In this document: positions 48,169 through 59,420 of the stretch, piece after piece
Numbering within the stretch: position 1 is the stretch's first letter
Layout of the letters: each line of letters starts with the position of its first letter
Source of the DNA: an uncultured Candidatus Binatia bacterium
GTDB taxonomy: Bacteria > Desulfobacterota > Binatia > UBA9968 > JAJDTQ01
Assembly (NCBI GenBank): GCA_958295985.1
Contig: OY282432.1
Coordinates: 1,178,001-1,242,000 of the forward strand
Direction of reading: 5' to 3'
DNA length: 64,000 bases
Program-made: the position numbers and the translations under genes
The notes under the pieces: model-generated
Seen by the model: the letters and a program-made list of their open reading frames with translations, nothing else
Told to the model about the DNA's origin: nothing
Databases searched by the model: none

Positions 48169-48783
48169 TTAATGCAACGGCGAGAAGGACGCCGGCACGA
48201 CGATCTGGTTCTCCTGATGGAGCAGCATCTCGCGGGTGGCCGGCGGCCAGTTGGGCAGCTTCATGGATTCGGCGCGTATCCGGCTCCGTTCCGCCATGTC
48301 CTTGTAGGGCCAGATGTGGACCCACTGGTTGAGTGAGCCGTAGGTAGTGAACCAGCCGGCGGCCAGGGGCGAAAGCTTCACCCGGTCCTCGATGCAATCC
48401 TGCCAGCGCTCGATCAGGGTCGGGATGGATCCCGGGTGTACCGTGTAGGTGCGGATCTCGTAGATGTTGCCCATCTCACGGGGCTCCAGCGGCGGGGAAA
48501 AGGGCGCCGCCTGAAAGACCTTGCTCTCCTGGGTCACCATGAACTCGCGGACCTTGGGCGGCCAGTGGCCGGTGGCCCGGGCTTCGGCGCCGATGCGGTC
48601 CTTCTCAGCGAAGCTCTCGTAGGGCCAGATGTGGATGACCTGGTTCAGCGGTCCCACCTCCGAATGAAAGAACGCCCCCAGCGGGGAGATCTTGGCGCGG
48701 TGCTCCAGCCCTTCCTCGAATGCCTTCTCGAAGTCCGGCGTCTTTCCGGGCTTGAGCGTATAGGTTCTCATCTCGATGATCAT
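48169..48783 (-). CDS. NIPSNAP-family protein, two tandem NIPSNAP domains
   Basis: MIIEMRTYTLKPGKTPDFEKAF...LNQVIHIWPYESFAEKDRIGAEA and MGNIYEIRTYTVHPGSIPTLIERW...LNQWVHIWPYKDMAERSRIRAES. Confidence 0.92.
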   Translation of the reverse strand: MIIEMRTYTLKPGKTPDFEKAFEEGLEHRAKISPLGAFFHSEVGPLNQVIHIWPYESFAEKDRIGAEARATGHWPPKVREFMVTQESKVFQAAPFSPPLEPREMGNIYEIRTYTVHPGSIPTLIERWQDCIEDRVKLSPLAAGWFTTYGSLNQWVHIWPYKDMAERSRIRAESMKLPNWPPATREMLLHQENQIVVPASFSPLH

Positions 48784-48944
48784 GTGTTCCTCCCGAGTTC
48801 TGCCAGTGAAGTCTGTTCCCCTTTCTTTCCGTTTTGGCCGGCAAATGCAACACTTGTCCTACCGGAGTCACCTTGGCCGCCTGGCGAGGCCGGTGGGGAA
48901 AGCGTAGCGAGGACGCTCCGTTGGTCCAGGAGGGAGGGTATGCG

Positions 48945-49205
48945 CTAAGTGCGCGATTCTCCGGTTTCGGTCGGGGGGGCAGGCTCCCCGTTACGTGTCA
49001 GAATGCCCTCTATGCGCCCCACACGGCCGGTAAGATCGGTCGCACGGTCCACCAGCCAGTTCAAACGACTCTTGATTTCGTCGAAATCTCTGACAACACG
49101 CACGAAGTGCCTCTGGACATCGGCCTTGTCCGAGCGGCTTACCCGCCAAATGAACAATCCGAGCGCCACCCCTACGCCAAAGATCGCGATCATCTCGTTG
49201 CTCAT
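48945..49205 (-). CDS. Small membrane-anchored coiled-coil protein
   Basis: 86 aa; MSNEMIAIFGVGVALGLFIWRV TM helix, then IKSRLNWLVDRATDLTGRVGRIEGIL. Confidence 0.6.
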   Translation of the reverse strand: MSNEMIAIFGVGVALGLFIWRVSRSDKADVQRHFVRVVRDFDEIKSRLNWLVDRATDLTGRVGRIEGILTRNGEPAPPTETGESRT

Positions 49206-49372
49206 GGTTCCATCCGTCTTCGCAACTCTACATCTAACCCATCTCGGAACGACCATCAATGTTGTGACCGGTCTACCAACGGTCAACAACACGCTATCTC
49301 ACATGGAGAGGAACCGGATGTCGGCAGTGGAACTTTAGTCCACCGGTCAGGATCGAAGGGAAAATTTCCCTT

Positions 49373-52300
49373 TCACGACGCTTCAGCCGCGCCCTGCTCA
49401 GACGGGTTCGCCGCCAGGTACTCCCGCAGCGCCCGGGCGGTGTAGGACAGCTTGCCGTCCTGGGCCACCTTGGAGGGCGGGCCGGCGGCGACCACGCGGC
49501 CTCCCTTGTCGCCGCCTTCGGGGCCGAGGTCCACCACGTAGTCGGCGTCCTTGATGATCTCCAGGTTGTGCTCGATGGTGATGACGGTGTTGCCGGCGTC
49601 CACCAGCCGGTGCAGGATCTCGATGAGCTTCTCGACGTCGGCGAAGTGGAGGCCGGTGGTGGGCTCGTCGAGGATGTAGAGGGTCTTGCCGCGGGACTCC
49701 TTGCCGAGCTCGTAGGCGAGCTTGATGCGCTGGGCCTCGCCGCCGGACAGCGTGTTGCTGGCCTGTCCCAGGGTGATGTAGCCCATGCCGATGTCGTCCA
49801 GGAGCTTCAGCGGGCGGTAGGCCTTGGGGAAAGGGCGGAAGAACTCCACCGCCTCCTCCACGGTCATCTGCAGCACCTCGGCGATGTTCCTGCCGTTGAA
49901 CTTCACCGACAGGGTCTCCTCATTGAACCGCTGGCCGCTGCACTCGTCGCAGTTCACGAACACGTCGGGAAGGAAGCTCATCTCCTTCTTGATCCTCCCC
50001 TGACCGGCGCACTCGTCGCACCGCCCGCCGCTTACGTTGAAGGAGAAACGGCTCGGGGTGTAGCCGCGCATGCGCGCCTCCGGATGCAGCGCGTAGATGC
50101 GGCGGATCTCGTCGAGGAACCCGACGTAGGAAGCGGGCACCGAGCGCGGGGTTTTGCCGATGGGCGTCTGATCCACCTCCACGGCCCGCTCGATGGGTTC
50201 CCAGCCGGCGAGACCCTCGTGCCGGCCCGGACGGCCGGCGCTCTGGCCCAGCCTCGTCTTGAGCCCCTTGAACAACACCTCCTTCACCAGGGTGCTCTTG
50301 CCCGAGCCGGATACGCCGGTGACGCAGGTCCACATGCCCAGGGGCAGGCGCACCTTGAGGTTCTTGAGGTTGTTCTCCCTGGCGCCAGTCACCGCCAGCC
50401 ACTCGCTGCCCTTGAGCGGCCTTTCCGGCCAGAGCCGCCGCCGGGAGGTTCCCAGAAACGCCCCGGTGACCGAGGCCGGATTGGCGCAGACCTCTTCCGG
50501 TGTGCCCATGGCCACCACCCGGCCGCCGCGCACCCCGGCGCCGGGCCCCAAGTCCACCAGCACGTCCGCCGCCCGGATGGTGGCCTCGTCGTGCTCCACC
50601 ACCAGAACGGAATTGCCCGCCTCCACCAGCCGTCTCAGGGTGGCCAGCAGCCGGTTGTTGTCCCGCGTGTGCAGGCCGATGGTGGGCTCGTCGAGGATGT
50701 AGCAGACGCCGCGGAGGTTGGAGCCCAGTTGCGCCGCCAAGCGCACCCGCTGGGCCTCGCCGCCGGACAGGGAGTTGGCTCGCCGGTCCAGCGTCAGGTA
50801 GCCCAGGCCCACCTGGTCCAGGAACCGCAGCTTGTGATGAATCTCCTTCTGGGTCTTTTCCAGGACCAGCCGTTCCTTGTCCGCGCTGTGCCTGAGGAGC
50901 CGCTCCTCCAGTGACGCGAAGCGGCCCAGCGCCTCTTTCACCGACAGCGCGGTGATCTGCCAGATGGCCTTGCCGGCCACGCGGACGTTGCGGGCCCGCG
51001 CATTGAGGCGCGCCCCCTCGCAGGACGGGCACGTGCGCTCGCTCGTGAAGGAGGCGAGATAGCCGGCCAGGGCGCCGTCGCTCTTCACCCGGAGCCCGGA
51101 CAGCACCGTGACAAGGCCGGGGACCGACGGCCGCGCGCGCCCGTTGAGCACGGCCTCCTGCTGCCTTGCCGAGAGGGCGCCGAAAGGCACGTCGCCGGGA
51201 ACGCCGAGCTTTTGCCGTAGCTCGTCCTGGGACTGGTTCAGCCGCCGCTTGAGGGCGGCGCGCCCTTCGGGCGCCTCCGCGCACAGCCGGTTCACCACGT
51301 CCGTCAGGCTCAGCCCGGGGTCCGGGATGATCAGATCGGCGTCGAACTCTTCGGAGGCGCCCACGCCGTGACAGTCCGGGCACGCCCCTTGCCGGCTGTT
51401 GAACGAGAACAGCCGGGGATCCAGGGGCTCGTATCCCACGCCGCAGGCGCGGCAGAAGAGGCGCTCGTTGTAGACTTCCTCGGAGCCCTCGGAAAGCACG
51501 TGGATGACGCCGTTGCCGAGACGCAGTCCCTGTCCGAGCGCCGTCTCCATGCTGACGCGGCCGGCCCTGGCCTTACCCACCACGATGTCGATGTCGTGCT
51601 CGTGGAAACGCCCGAGTCCCTGCTGGAGCAACGAAGCGCTGAGGGCGGTCATGGCGCCGTCGATGCGGGCGCGGCCGTAGCCGAGCCGGCGGGCCGCCAT
51701 CATCACGTCCTTGTGGTAGCCCTTGCGCCCGCGCACCACCGGGCTCAGCACCGTGATGTCCTTGCCGCGGTACTTGCGGCCCACCCGGTCCAGGATCCGG
51801 CTGCGGGTGAGCGAGGTGATGGCGCCGCCGCACTGGGGGCAGTGCTGCTTGCCCACCTTGGAGTACAGCAGGCGCAGGTAGTGGTAGAGTTCGGTGACGG
51901 TGGCCACGGTGGAGTTCCGGCCCCCCTGACTCAGGCGCTGCTCGATGGCCACGGTGGGCGGTATGCCCGCCAGGACGTCGACGTTGGGCCGGGCCATGAT
52001 CTTCATGAACTGCCGCGCGTAGGCGGAGAGGCTGTCGATGTAGCGCCGCTGGCCGTCCGCGTAGATGATGTCGAAGGCCAGGGACGATTTCCCGGAGCCG
52101 CTGAGGCCGGTCACCACCACCAGCCGGTCCCGCGGGATATCGACGTCGATGTCCTTGAGATTGTGCTCCTTGGCGCCGACGATCCGGATGGCCGCCGGGT
52201 CGTTGGACCGTTTCGCCGCGGCCCGACGCGGGCGGGTCTTGGCCAGGGTGGGGGTGAACCGGGACGGCGACGGCCGCAGATGGCCCTTGAGGTAACGCCC

Positions 52301-55045
52301 GGTGTGGGACCGCTCCACCGCGGCCACTTCCGCGGGGGTGCCCGTGGCTACCACTTCGCCGCCGCCGTCGCCGCCCTCGGGTCCCAGGTCGATGATGTGG
52401 TCGGCGCACTTGATGACCTCGGTGTTGTGTTCGATGACCATGACCGAGTGGCCCTGGTCGATGAGCTCCTGCAGGGCCGAGAGCAGCCGCCGGATGTCGT
52501 GGAAATGCAGGCCGGTGGTGGGTTCGTCGAAGATGAAGAGCGTTCCGGTCCTGGTCGCCCGGGCGATGTGGGAGGCCAGCTTGAGGCGCTGGGCTTCCCC
52601 GCCGGAAAGGGTGGTCACGGGCTGGCCCAGACGGAGGTAATCGAGCCCCACCCGGGCCAGCGGCCGGAGCCCGCGCACGATCTCCGGCTGGTCCCCGAAG
52701 AACTTCATGGCCTCGGCGATGGTGAGGCCGAGCACGTCGTGGATGTTCCTGTTCCGGTAGGTGACCTCCAGGACCTCCTGGCGGTAACGGGCGCCGCCGC
52801 ACTCCGAGCAGGTGGCGTAGACGTCCGAGAGGAACTGCATCTCGATCTTCTCGAAGCCCTCGCCGCGACAGGACTCGCAGCGTCCGCCTTCGACGTTGAA
52901 GGAGAAGGTGGAGGGCGTATAACCCCGGAACCGCGCCAGGTCCACCCCGGCGAACAGGCGCCGGACGGGGTCGAACGCCTTCATGTAGGTCACCGGGTTC
53001 GACCGGGGCGTGGTGCCCAGCGGAGACTGGTCCACCAGGATCACCTCGGGCACCCGCTCGATGCCGCGAATCTCGTCGCAGTCCGTCAGGGTCGCCAGCG
53101 GCGAGGTCTTGAGGCGCCGGATGTTCCGGGCGATGACCTCGTCCACCAGGCTCGACTTGCCCGAGCCGGAAACGCCGGTGACGCACACCAGCCGGCCCAG
53201 AGGGATGCTCACGTCGATGTGCTTGAGGTTGTTGGCGTGGGCGCCGCGTATCGCCAGGGTCCGTCCCGGTATGCGGGGCCGGTAACGGACCGGCAGCGGG
53301 ATGACCTTGCGCTGGGTGAGATAGTCGGCGGTGAGGGAGGTCTCGCTGGCCAGCAGCTCGTCATAGGAGCCGGCGAACACCACCTGGCCGCCGTGCTCGC
53401 CCGCCCGCGGGCCCAGGTCGATGACGTGGTCGCTCTCCTTGATGATCTCCGGGTCATGCTCCACCACCACCACGGTATTGTTGTTGGAGCGGAGGCGGTG
53501 GAGGATCTCCACCAGGCGGTGGCTGTCCCGCGGATGCAGGCCGATGGAGGGCTCGTCCAGAACGTACAGGGTATTCACCAGGGACGAGCCGATGGCGGTG
53601 GTCAGGTCCACCCGCTCGAGCTCGCCGCCGGACAGGGTCCGGGACTGCCGGTCGAGGGTCAGGTACTCCAGGCCCACGCCCATGAGATAATCCAGGCGGC
53701 GGCGGATCTCGTGCAGCACCAGCGCCGCCACCTGGTCGCGGCCGGCGTCCAGGTCCAGCGACTGAAAGTAGGCATGGGCGTCGGAGACGCTCATGTGGTT
53801 CACGTCGGCGATGTTCCGCCCGGCAATCCGGAAGTTCAGGCCCTCGGGCTTGAGGCGGGTCCCCCGGCAATCGGTGCAGGTCACGTACCGCCGGTAGCGT
53901 GCCAGGAACACGCGCACGTGCATCTTGTAGCTCTTCCGCTCCAGCCACTCGAACCAGCCGCGGATGCCGTAATACTTTCCGTCGCGCCAGCTTCCTTCGC
54001 CGTCGACTATCAGCCGCCGCTCCTCCTCTTCCAGCTCGGCGAACGGGCGCTCCAGCGAGATGCCCCGTCGCTCGCAGAACTTCTTGAGCTCCCGCAGCTC
54101 CCAGCGCGCGGCCCGGGTCGTCCACGGCTTGATGACGCCCTCGGCGATGGACTTGGAAGGGTCCGGGATCACCAGGTCCAGATCGAGGTCGATGGAGCGG
54201 CCGAATCCATGGCAGGTCTCGCACGCCCCCAACGGGCTGTTGAAGGAGAAGAGATTGGGTTGCGGCTCGGCGTAGGACAGGTCGCAGGAGGAACAGTGGA
54301 GGCGGTTGCTGAAGCGTTCCCGACGCCAGCCATCCTCCACGTCGTGGAGGTCGAGCCTTCCCTTGCCGAACTGAAAGGCCTGTTCCAGCGAGTCCGTAAC
54401 CCGCTTGCGCGTTGACCGGCGGTACGCGAAACGGTCGGCCACGACGTCCACGACCTCTCCGGGCGGGGCCTCCAGTTGTTCCAGATCCACCAGGTCGCGG
54501 TCCTGCAGGAGCCGGTGGAATCCCGCCTGCAGAAGTCCTCCCTTGACGTCTTCCCAAGGCAGGGACCGCGGCACCGACACCGGGAAGGTCAGCACCCAGC
54601 GGACCCCCTCGCCCCGGCCCTGGAGCTGTCTCACCACGGACGGGGCGCTGTCCTTGGCGATGACCTTGTCGCAACCGGAGCAATGGAGGACGCCGATCTT
54701 GGCGAACAGGAGCTTCAGGTGGTCGTACAGCTCGGTCATGGTGCCGACCGTCGACCGGGAGGTCTTGACCGGACGGGTCTGGTCGATGGCGATGGTGGGC
54801 GGGATGTTCTCGATGGCGTCGACGTCCGGCTTCTCCATGCGATCGAGAAACTGGCGGGCGTAGGCCGAGAAGCTCTCGACGTACCGGCGCTGACCCTCGG
54901 CGTACAGGATGTCGAAGGCGACGGTGGACTTGCCCGACCCGCTGACGCCGGTCACCACCGTCAGTGCATTGAGGGGAATCTGGAGGTCGAGGTCCTTGAG
55001 GTTGTTCTGTCTGGCGCCGCGGACGTGTATCCAGCCCTGATCCAT
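49373..55045 (-). CDS. uvrA: Excinuclease ABC subunit A, fused tandem double UvrA (about 1,890 aa)
   Basis: Four Walker A sites ([58 protein letters not shown]), four LSGGE signatures, duplicated UvrA zinc modules. Confidence 0.95.
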   Translation of the reverse strand: MDQGWIHVRGARQNNLKDLDLQIPLNALTVVTGVSGSGKSTVAFDILYAEGQRRYVESFSAYARQFLDRMEKPDVDAIENIPPTIAIDQTRPVKTSRSTVGTMTELYDHLKLLFAKIGVLHCSGCDKVIAKDSAPSVVRQLQGRGEGVRWVLTFPVSVPRSLPWEDVKGGLLQAGFHRLLQDRDLVDLEQLEAPPGEVVDVVADRFAYRRSTRKRVTDSLEQAFQFGKGRLDLHDVEDGWRRERFSNRLHCSSCDLSYAEPQPNLFSFNSPLGACETCHGFGRSIDLDLDLVIPDPSKSIAEGVIKPWTTRAARWELRELKKFCERRGISLERPFAELEEEERRLIVDGEGSWRDGKYYGIRGWFEWLERKSYKMHVRVFLARYRRYVTCTDCRGTRLKPEGLNFRIAGRNIADVNHMSVSDAHAYFQSLDLDAGRDQVAALVLHEIRRRLDYLMGVGLEYLTLDRQSRTLSGGELERVDLTTAIGSSLVNTLYVLDEPSIGLHPRDSHRLVEILHRLRSNNNTVVVVEHDPEIIKESDHVIDLGPRAGEHGGQVVFAGSYDELLASETSLTADYLTQRKVIPLPVRYRPRIPGRTLAIRGAHANNLKHIDVSIPLGRLVCVTGVSGSGKSSLVDEVIARNIRRLKTSPLATLTDCDEIRGIERVPEVILVDQSPLGTTPRSNPVTYMKAFDPVRRLFAGVDLARFRGYTPSTFSFNVEGGRCESCRGEGFEKIEMQFLSDVYATCSECGGARYRQEVLEVTYRNRNIHDVLGLTIAEAMKFFGDQPEIVRGLRPLARVGLDYLRLGQPVTTLSGGEAQRLKLASHIARATRTGTLFIFDEPTTGLHFHDIRRLLSALQELIDQGHSVMVIEHNTEVIKCADHIIDLGPEGGDGGGEVVATGTPAEVAAVERSHTGRYLKGHLRPSPSRFTPTLAKTRPRRAAAKRSNDPAAIRIVGAKEHNLKDIDVDIPRDRLVVVTGLSGSGKSSLAFDIIYADGQRRYIDSLSAYARQFMKIMARPNVDVLAGIPPTVAIEQRLSQGGRNSTVATVTELYHYLRLLYSKVGKQHCPQCGGAITSLTRSRILDRVGRKYRGKDITVLSPVVRGRKGYHKDVMMAARRLGYGRARIDGAMTALSASLLQQGLGRFHEHDIDIVVGKARAGRVSMETALGQGLRLGNGVIHVLSEGSEEVYNERLFCRACGVGYEPLDPRLFSFNSRQGACPDCHGVGASEEFDADLIIPDPGLSLTDVVNRLCAEAPEGRAALKRRLNQSQDELRQKLGVPGDVPFGALSARQQEAVLNGRARPSVPGLVTVLSGLRVKSDGALAGYLASFTSERTCPSCEGARLNARARNVRVAGKAIWQITALSVKEALGRFASLEERLLRHSADKERLVLEKTQKEIHHKLRFLDQVGLGYLTLDRRANSLSGGEAQRVRLAAQLGSNLRGVCYILDEPTIGLHTRDNNRLLATLRRLVEAGNSVLVVEHDEATIRAADVLVDLGPGAGVRGGRVVAMGTPEEVCANPASVTGAFLGTSRRRLWPERPLKGSEWLAVTGARENNLKNLKVRLPLGMWTCVTGVSGSGKSTLVKEVLFKGLKTRLGQSAGRPGRHEGLAGWEPIERAVEVDQTPIGKTPRSVPASYVGFLDEIRRIYALHPEARMRGYTPSRFSFNVSGGRCDECAGQGRIKKEMSFLPDVFVNCDECSGQRFNEETLSVKFNGRNIAEVLQMTVEEAVEFFRPFPKAYRPLKLLDDIGMGYITLGQASNTLSGGEAQRIKLAYELGKESRGKTLYILDEPTTGLHFADVEKLIEILHRLVDAGNTVITIEHNLEIIKDADYVVDLGPEGGDKGGRVVAAGPPSKVAQDGKLSYTARALREYLAANPSEQGAAEAS

Positions 55046-55091
55046 GGTGGGTAGGGGAAGGGATGAGGGATGGCCGGTTGCGCCCCGCGAC

Positions 55092-55391
55092 TTACCCGAT
55101 GCCGAGTTTTTCCCGCGCTTCCTCGCTGATCCGGCTCGGGTCCCAGGGCGGATCCCAGACCAGGTCCACGTTGGCATCCTTGACGCCGGGGATCTCCATG
55201 ATCAGGGACTGGGCGTTGGAGGCGATCATGCCGCCCATCCCGCATCCCGGCGTGGTCAGGGTCATCTTGACCGCCACGGCGTCGTCCTCGACCTCTACGT
55301 CGTACACCAGACCGAGGTCCACGATGTTCACCGGGATCTCGGGGTCGTAACAGTCCTGCAAGGCCTCATAGACCTGTTCCTTGGTAACCAT
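55092..55391 (-). CDS. DUF59/MIP18-family metal-sulfur cluster assembly factor
   Basis: 99 aa; [48 protein letters not shown]. Confidence 0.9.
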   Translation of the reverse strand: MVTKEQVYEALQDCYDPEIPVNIVDLGLVYDVEVEDDAVAVKMTLTTPGCGMGGMIASNAQSLIMEIPGVKDANVDLVWDPPWDPSRISEEAREKLGIG

Positions 55392-55403
55392 TGCTCCTCC
55401 TGG

Positions 55404-55712
55404 TCAATTCTTCTCACACTCGCTACACGGACACAACGAGCGCAGGTAGTCGAAGGTATAGATCCCGGTGACGTGCCCGTCGCTCCAGCGGAAGCAGACG
55501 GCGTAGTTTCCCACCGGCTCGATGGCATCGAGGCCCACGTCCGGTACTTCCACGAATCGCTTCTCGACGGCGGGCTCGTGCCCCTGGCAGAGGGCGCAGG
55601 GGCAGTAACCCCTCAGATGCTCCCTGGGATACTCGCCCGAGTGCCCGTCGTCCCAGGTGATGCGGACGATGCCCTGGGCTTTGACGTGATTGATCTCTAC
55701 GGGAGCAGCCAC
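55404..55712 (-). CDS. DUF971 (gamma-butyrobetaine hydroxylase N-terminal-like) protein
   Basis: About 102 aa from GTG at 55712; RITWDDGHSGEYPREHLRGYCPCALCQGHEP, LDAIEPVGNYAVCFRWSDGHVTGIYTFDYLRSLCPC. Confidence 0.88.
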   Translation of the reverse strand: MAAPVEINHVKAQGIVRITWDDGHSGEYPREHLRGYCPCALCQGHEPAVEKRFVEVPDVGLDAIEPVGNYAVCFRWSDGHVTGIYTFDYLRSLCPCSECEKN

Positions 55713-55726
55713 GAACGTCTTGCGGG

Positions 55727-56824
55727 TCAGCTCGTCACGATCTTGAGGCCGGGCGCCTTGTCGGCCGCCTCGGAAGCGATGGAAAGCTGGCCGGCCAGCC
55801 GCGCGGCCACGTCGAGGAACGCCTGGCCTGTAGGCGAGTCGGGCTCCCGCGCCAGGATCGGCGTGCCCTTGTCGCCCCACTCGCGAATCGCGGAGACCAT
55901 GGGGATCTCTCCGAGAAAAGGGACTCCGAAACTATCCGCGGCCCGTTGAGCTCCGCCCCGGGAGAAGATCTCGTGCTGCTTGCCGCAGCCGTCGCACACG
56001 AAGTAGCTCATGTTCTCGACCATCCCGACGATGGGAATGTTGACCTTGTCGAACATGGACTTGGCCCGCACCACATCGGCCAGGGCCACGTCCTGCGGCG
56101 TCGCCACCAGCACCGCGCCGCTGCACTTGAGCTGCTGCGAAAAGGTGATCTGCACGTCTCCGGTGCCCGGCGGCATGTCCACCACCAGGTAGTCCAGCTC
56201 GCCCCACTGCACGTCGGACATGAGCTGCTGCAAGGCCTTGCCGAGCATGGGGCCGCGCCAGATCACCGCCTGGTCCGGCTCCAGGAAGAACCCGATGGAC
56301 ATCACGGGAAGCCCGTGGGCCATGGGCGGCGCGAGCTTGAAGCCGTCGCCCACCGGCACCTTGCCGGGCTCCTCGCTGACGCCCATGAGAATCGGCACCG
56401 AGGGACCGTAGATATCGGCGTCGAGCAGCCCCACCGAAGCTCCGTGCATCTTGAGCGCCACCGCGAGGTTGGCCGCGACCGTGGACTTGCCCACGCCCCC
56501 CTTGCCGGACGCCACCAACACGATGTTCTTGACGCTCGGCAGCAGATCCGTGGTCCCCGCGCCCGTCTTGCTGCCGCGCACCTGGGCGCCGAACTCCAAA
56601 GCGATCTCGGAGACTCCCAGAGGCGCCAGGGCCTGCTCCACGTCACCCTTTATCTTGTCCTTCAGGGGACACGCCGGGGTCGTCAGTTCGACGGTCAGGG
56701 ACACCTTGCCGTTTTCCACCGCAAGGTCCTTCACCATCCCAAGCGTCACGATGTCCTTGTGCAGCTCGGGATCCTCCACGGTCTTCAATGCTTCGAGAAC
56801 GGATTCTGGAGTAGCGCCGGACAT
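55727..56824 (-). CDS. Mrp/NBP35-family iron-sulfur cluster carrier ATPase with N-terminal DUF59
   Basis: 365 aa; VLVASGKGGVGKSTVAANLAVAL, LLDADIYGPSVPILMG, YLVVDMPPGTGDVQ, ENMSYFVCDGCGKQHEIF. Confidence 0.95.
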   Translation of the reverse strand: MSGATPESVLEALKTVEDPELHKDIVTLGMVKDLAVENGKVSLTVELTTPACPLKDKIKGDVEQALAPLGVSEIALEFGAQVRGSKTGAGTTDLLPSVKNIVLVASGKGGVGKSTVAANLAVALKMHGASVGLLDADIYGPSVPILMGVSEEPGKVPVGDGFKLAPPMAHGLPVMSIGFFLEPDQAVIWRGPMLGKALQQLMSDVQWGELDYLVVDMPPGTGDVQITFSQQLKCSGAVLVATPQDVALADVVRAKSMFDKVNIPIVGMVENMSYFVCDGCGKQHEIFSRGGAQRAADSFGVPFLGEIPMVSAIREWGDKGTPILAREPDSPTGQAFLDVAARLAGQLSIASEAADKAPGLKIVTS

Positions 56825-57066
56825 CCCGTTTTCTTTCTCCGCATCGGCCTTACGCCGCCAAAGCCGCGTTCCAAAACGTGTGACCACGATCTACCTCTCT
56901 CTCTCCCGCACCACGCGGCTCCGGCCTCGATCTGATAGCTGCCGCGGCTCATGACGACACTGGACGATGATCGAAATATAGACTTGCATGATCTCTATTT
57001 CAAACGCCGCGCGGCAGCGTCAAGGGAGTTGCCGGACACAATCTTTCCTGCTTGTCATACGGGACA

Positions 57067-58617
57067 CTACAGTTGATGCTCTTTCCGCAGCAGATCCAAC
57101 ACGGTTTTCACCGGAGTGCAGGTTTCTTGCGGAACCTCGACGAACACCGTGTTCCAGTCCGCCATCCCGCCGTTCCATAGCCCCGGATGTTCCAGGGCTT
57201 TCAACTTCCGGCCGTCTGCGGACTTGATCGAGATGAATCCGCTCTCGGGATCGCTGAAACGCATCAGGTCGAAGCACGTCCCTGAGCGGTCGCGGACGCT
57301 GCATACCAAGTCCACGGGATTGAAGTGGGTGGAGGAGGCGAAGATGTCCCTCTGGCGCGCCTGCGCCATATCGACCTGCGCGGACTCGACGATCTGCAGC
57401 GAGGGGTTACCGCCGGCGCCCCTCACCCAGAAGGGTCCGCCTCCGGGCTCCCCGGTGGATGGCACCATGCCGCAGACCCGCAGAGGACGGTCGAGGGTCT
57501 TTTGCAGGAAGCGTATTCGATCCGCCGCGGGCGCGCCCGTCAGGTCTTCCGGCGGGACGACGGAGAGTGTGACCCGGACAAAGTGGAGCGCTTCCTCCAG
57601 GAAAGACGGCGTCGCGCCGGGGTGGAGCCCATCGAGATACTCGAACAGGCGCGCCTGAAGCTCCACCAGGTAGCCCGCCAGTGCCTTCCTGTAACGGATG
57701 GCGGCGCCTGCGCGCACGGCGACATTGTCGATGTTCTGGATGAACACGACATCGGCCTTGAGATCGTTCAGGTTCGCCAGCAGGGCGCCATGGCCGCCGG
57801 GCCGGAGCGACAGGCTCCCGTCCCGTTGCCGGAACGGCCGGTTGTCGAGTCCCGCCGCCAGGGTGTCCGTGTCGGGCCGCTGTTCCGACAATGTCACGTC
57901 GTAACGCGCGTCGTTGCCCTCGTAGCGGCGGCAGACCTCGGCGAGGTGACGCTCCACGGCCGTCCGGTGCTCGGCCGATACCGTGAAGTGGACGCGCACC
58001 GTCCCGCTCCGGTCCCGGACATGGGCGCGCGCCTGCACCAGATGTTCGGCGATCGGTGTGCGGCAGTCGTTCGGATAACGATGGAACGGGATGACTGCCT
58101 TGGGAAGCTCGCCGTAGCCGAGCCCTTCGACGCCCAGGAGGCAATCCAGGACCTCGCGAAATCGCCCGGCGTCGCGCAGGGGTTGAAGGCGTCTGCCTTG
58201 CCGCTCCAGGGCCGCCGTCAATTCGGGATGGAAGGCAAACCTCTCGATACTTGCCATGAACTCCCGCAGGGCCGGGTATTCCGGTCGATCTCGCAGACCG
58301 TCCACGGTGGCCTCCGCACCGGCGGCATGGTTTCCGGCCGCAAGCAGCGGCTGGAACATCCGGGTGGCCGCTCCCGATGCCGGAACGAACTTGAGAAATC
58401 GTCCGGCCTGCGCCGCTTCATTGCTGCGCCGGCACAGCCGGTCAAGGTCGCCTTCGTCGATGACCATGATACCGTCGCCTCTCGTGCAGGGACGGTCCAG
58501 GGCGGCATGGGGAACACCTGCGGCAAACGTCTCCAGCCAGGCCACTGCCCTCTCGGGAGGGATGCCCCGTCGCCGGAGCTGCGCCAGGTCCCGCTCACTG
58601 AAAGGATAGCTCGTCAT
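57067..58617 (-). CDS. DUF4301 family protein
   Basis: 516 aa; FVPASGAATRMFQPLLAA, KAVIPFHRYPNDCRTPIAEHLVQA, RPGGHGALLANLNDLKADVVFIQNIDNV. Confidence 0.85.
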   Translation of the reverse strand: MTSYPFSERDLAQLRRRGIPPERAVAWLETFAAGVPHAALDRPCTRGDGIMVIDEGDLDRLCRRSNEAAQAGRFLKFVPASGAATRMFQPLLAAGNHAAGAEATVDGLRDRPEYPALREFMASIERFAFHPELTAALERQGRRLQPLRDAGRFREVLDCLLGVEGLGYGELPKAVIPFHRYPNDCRTPIAEHLVQARAHVRDRSGTVRVHFTVSAEHRTAVERHLAEVCRRYEGNDARYDVTLSEQRPDTDTLAAGLDNRPFRQRDGSLSLRPGGHGALLANLNDLKADVVFIQNIDNVAVRAGAAIRYRKALAGYLVELQARLFEYLDGLHPGATPSFLEEALHFVRVTLSVVPPEDLTGAPAADRIRFLQKTLDRPLRVCGMVPSTGEPGGGPFWVRGAGGNPSLQIVESAQVDMAQARQRDIFASSTHFNPVDLVCSVRDRSGTCFDLMRFSDPESGFISIKSADGRKLKALEHPGLWNGGMADWNTVFVEVPQETCTPVKTVLDLLRKEHQL

Positions 58618-58708
58618 GACGGTTCGTTGGGAGTCCAAAGGACTTGGTGATCCGCTTTCTTACCCTATGGCCTACAGCCGTGGGCCTGTGGTCTGCTCTT
58701 GGCCTTCC

Positions 58709-59239
58709 TCACCTTTTTTCGTTCGTCTTCTTCAGCGCTTTCTTCACCAACTCGTCGTCGGCGTCGTTCATGTAACCGCGGCAATGCTCGGCGTCGCACA
58801 CGCACTCGTATAGCTCGTCCCCCTGGAGCCGGTAGTCGAAGGTAATCTCCTCGCCTTCGTCGATGTCCTGCTCCGCGATGAGCCAGATCCGGTTGCGGAT
58901 GATGTCCACGTAGGTATTGCCGTTGCAGGAGTGGTTGGCGAACCGCGCTTCGTTGCCGTTCACGGCGCCGTCCACGTCATACTTGTCGTTGAGCGTGAAG
59001 ATATAGGTCAGCTCCTCGTCGTCCCTGGACCGGGTGGTGCCTTCGCCGGAGGGAATGCGCTCGCCCTTGTACTCGATGATGCGCCGCCCCTGCCGGATCT
59101 TTTCGCCGGCGAAGAGCCCGTCTCCGTGAATCGCGGACCTGTCCACGAATACCTTCGGAAGCCTGCGTTTCGATCCCTTTGCCACCGTTCCCTGACCTTC
59201 GAGTGTGGATTTGCGTTTCGCGGGACCGAACTCGATCAC
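58709..59239 (-). CDS. SET domain protein (lysine methyltransferase-like)
   Basis: 176 aa; SAIHGDGLFAGEKIRQGRRIIEYKGERI, GNEARFANHSCNGNTYVDII, DIDEGEEITFDYRL, post-SET-like CVCDAEHCRGYM. Confidence 0.9.
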   Translation of the reverse strand: MIEFGPAKRKSTLEGQGTVAKGSKRRLPKVFVDRSAIHGDGLFAGEKIRQGRRIIEYKGERIPSGEGTTRSRDDEELTYIFTLNDKYDVDGAVNGNEARFANHSCNGNTYVDIIRNRIWLIAEQDIDEGEEITFDYRLQGDELYECVCDAEHCRGYMNDADDELVKKALKKTNEKR

Positions 59240-59420
59240 GATACCTTCTTGTTAACCAGAATCAATCGCGTTCGTCCAAGGTCAGCGCGTGGAGAGAGGC
59301 CCGGCACCCTCGGCACCCTCGCCTTGCCGGTACCCCCGCAATCATATACCAATAGCGTCGAACGGGTCGTTGCCGCACCGAGGGGACGGTTTCGGAACCC
59401 ATGAACGAGAAAGGGACGAG

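Noticed and set aside
51368-54415. 1015-aa plus-strand ORF opposite uvrA
   Set aside because: Antisense shadow ORF of a high-GC gene; no recognisable motifs, while the minus strand encodes clear UvrA.
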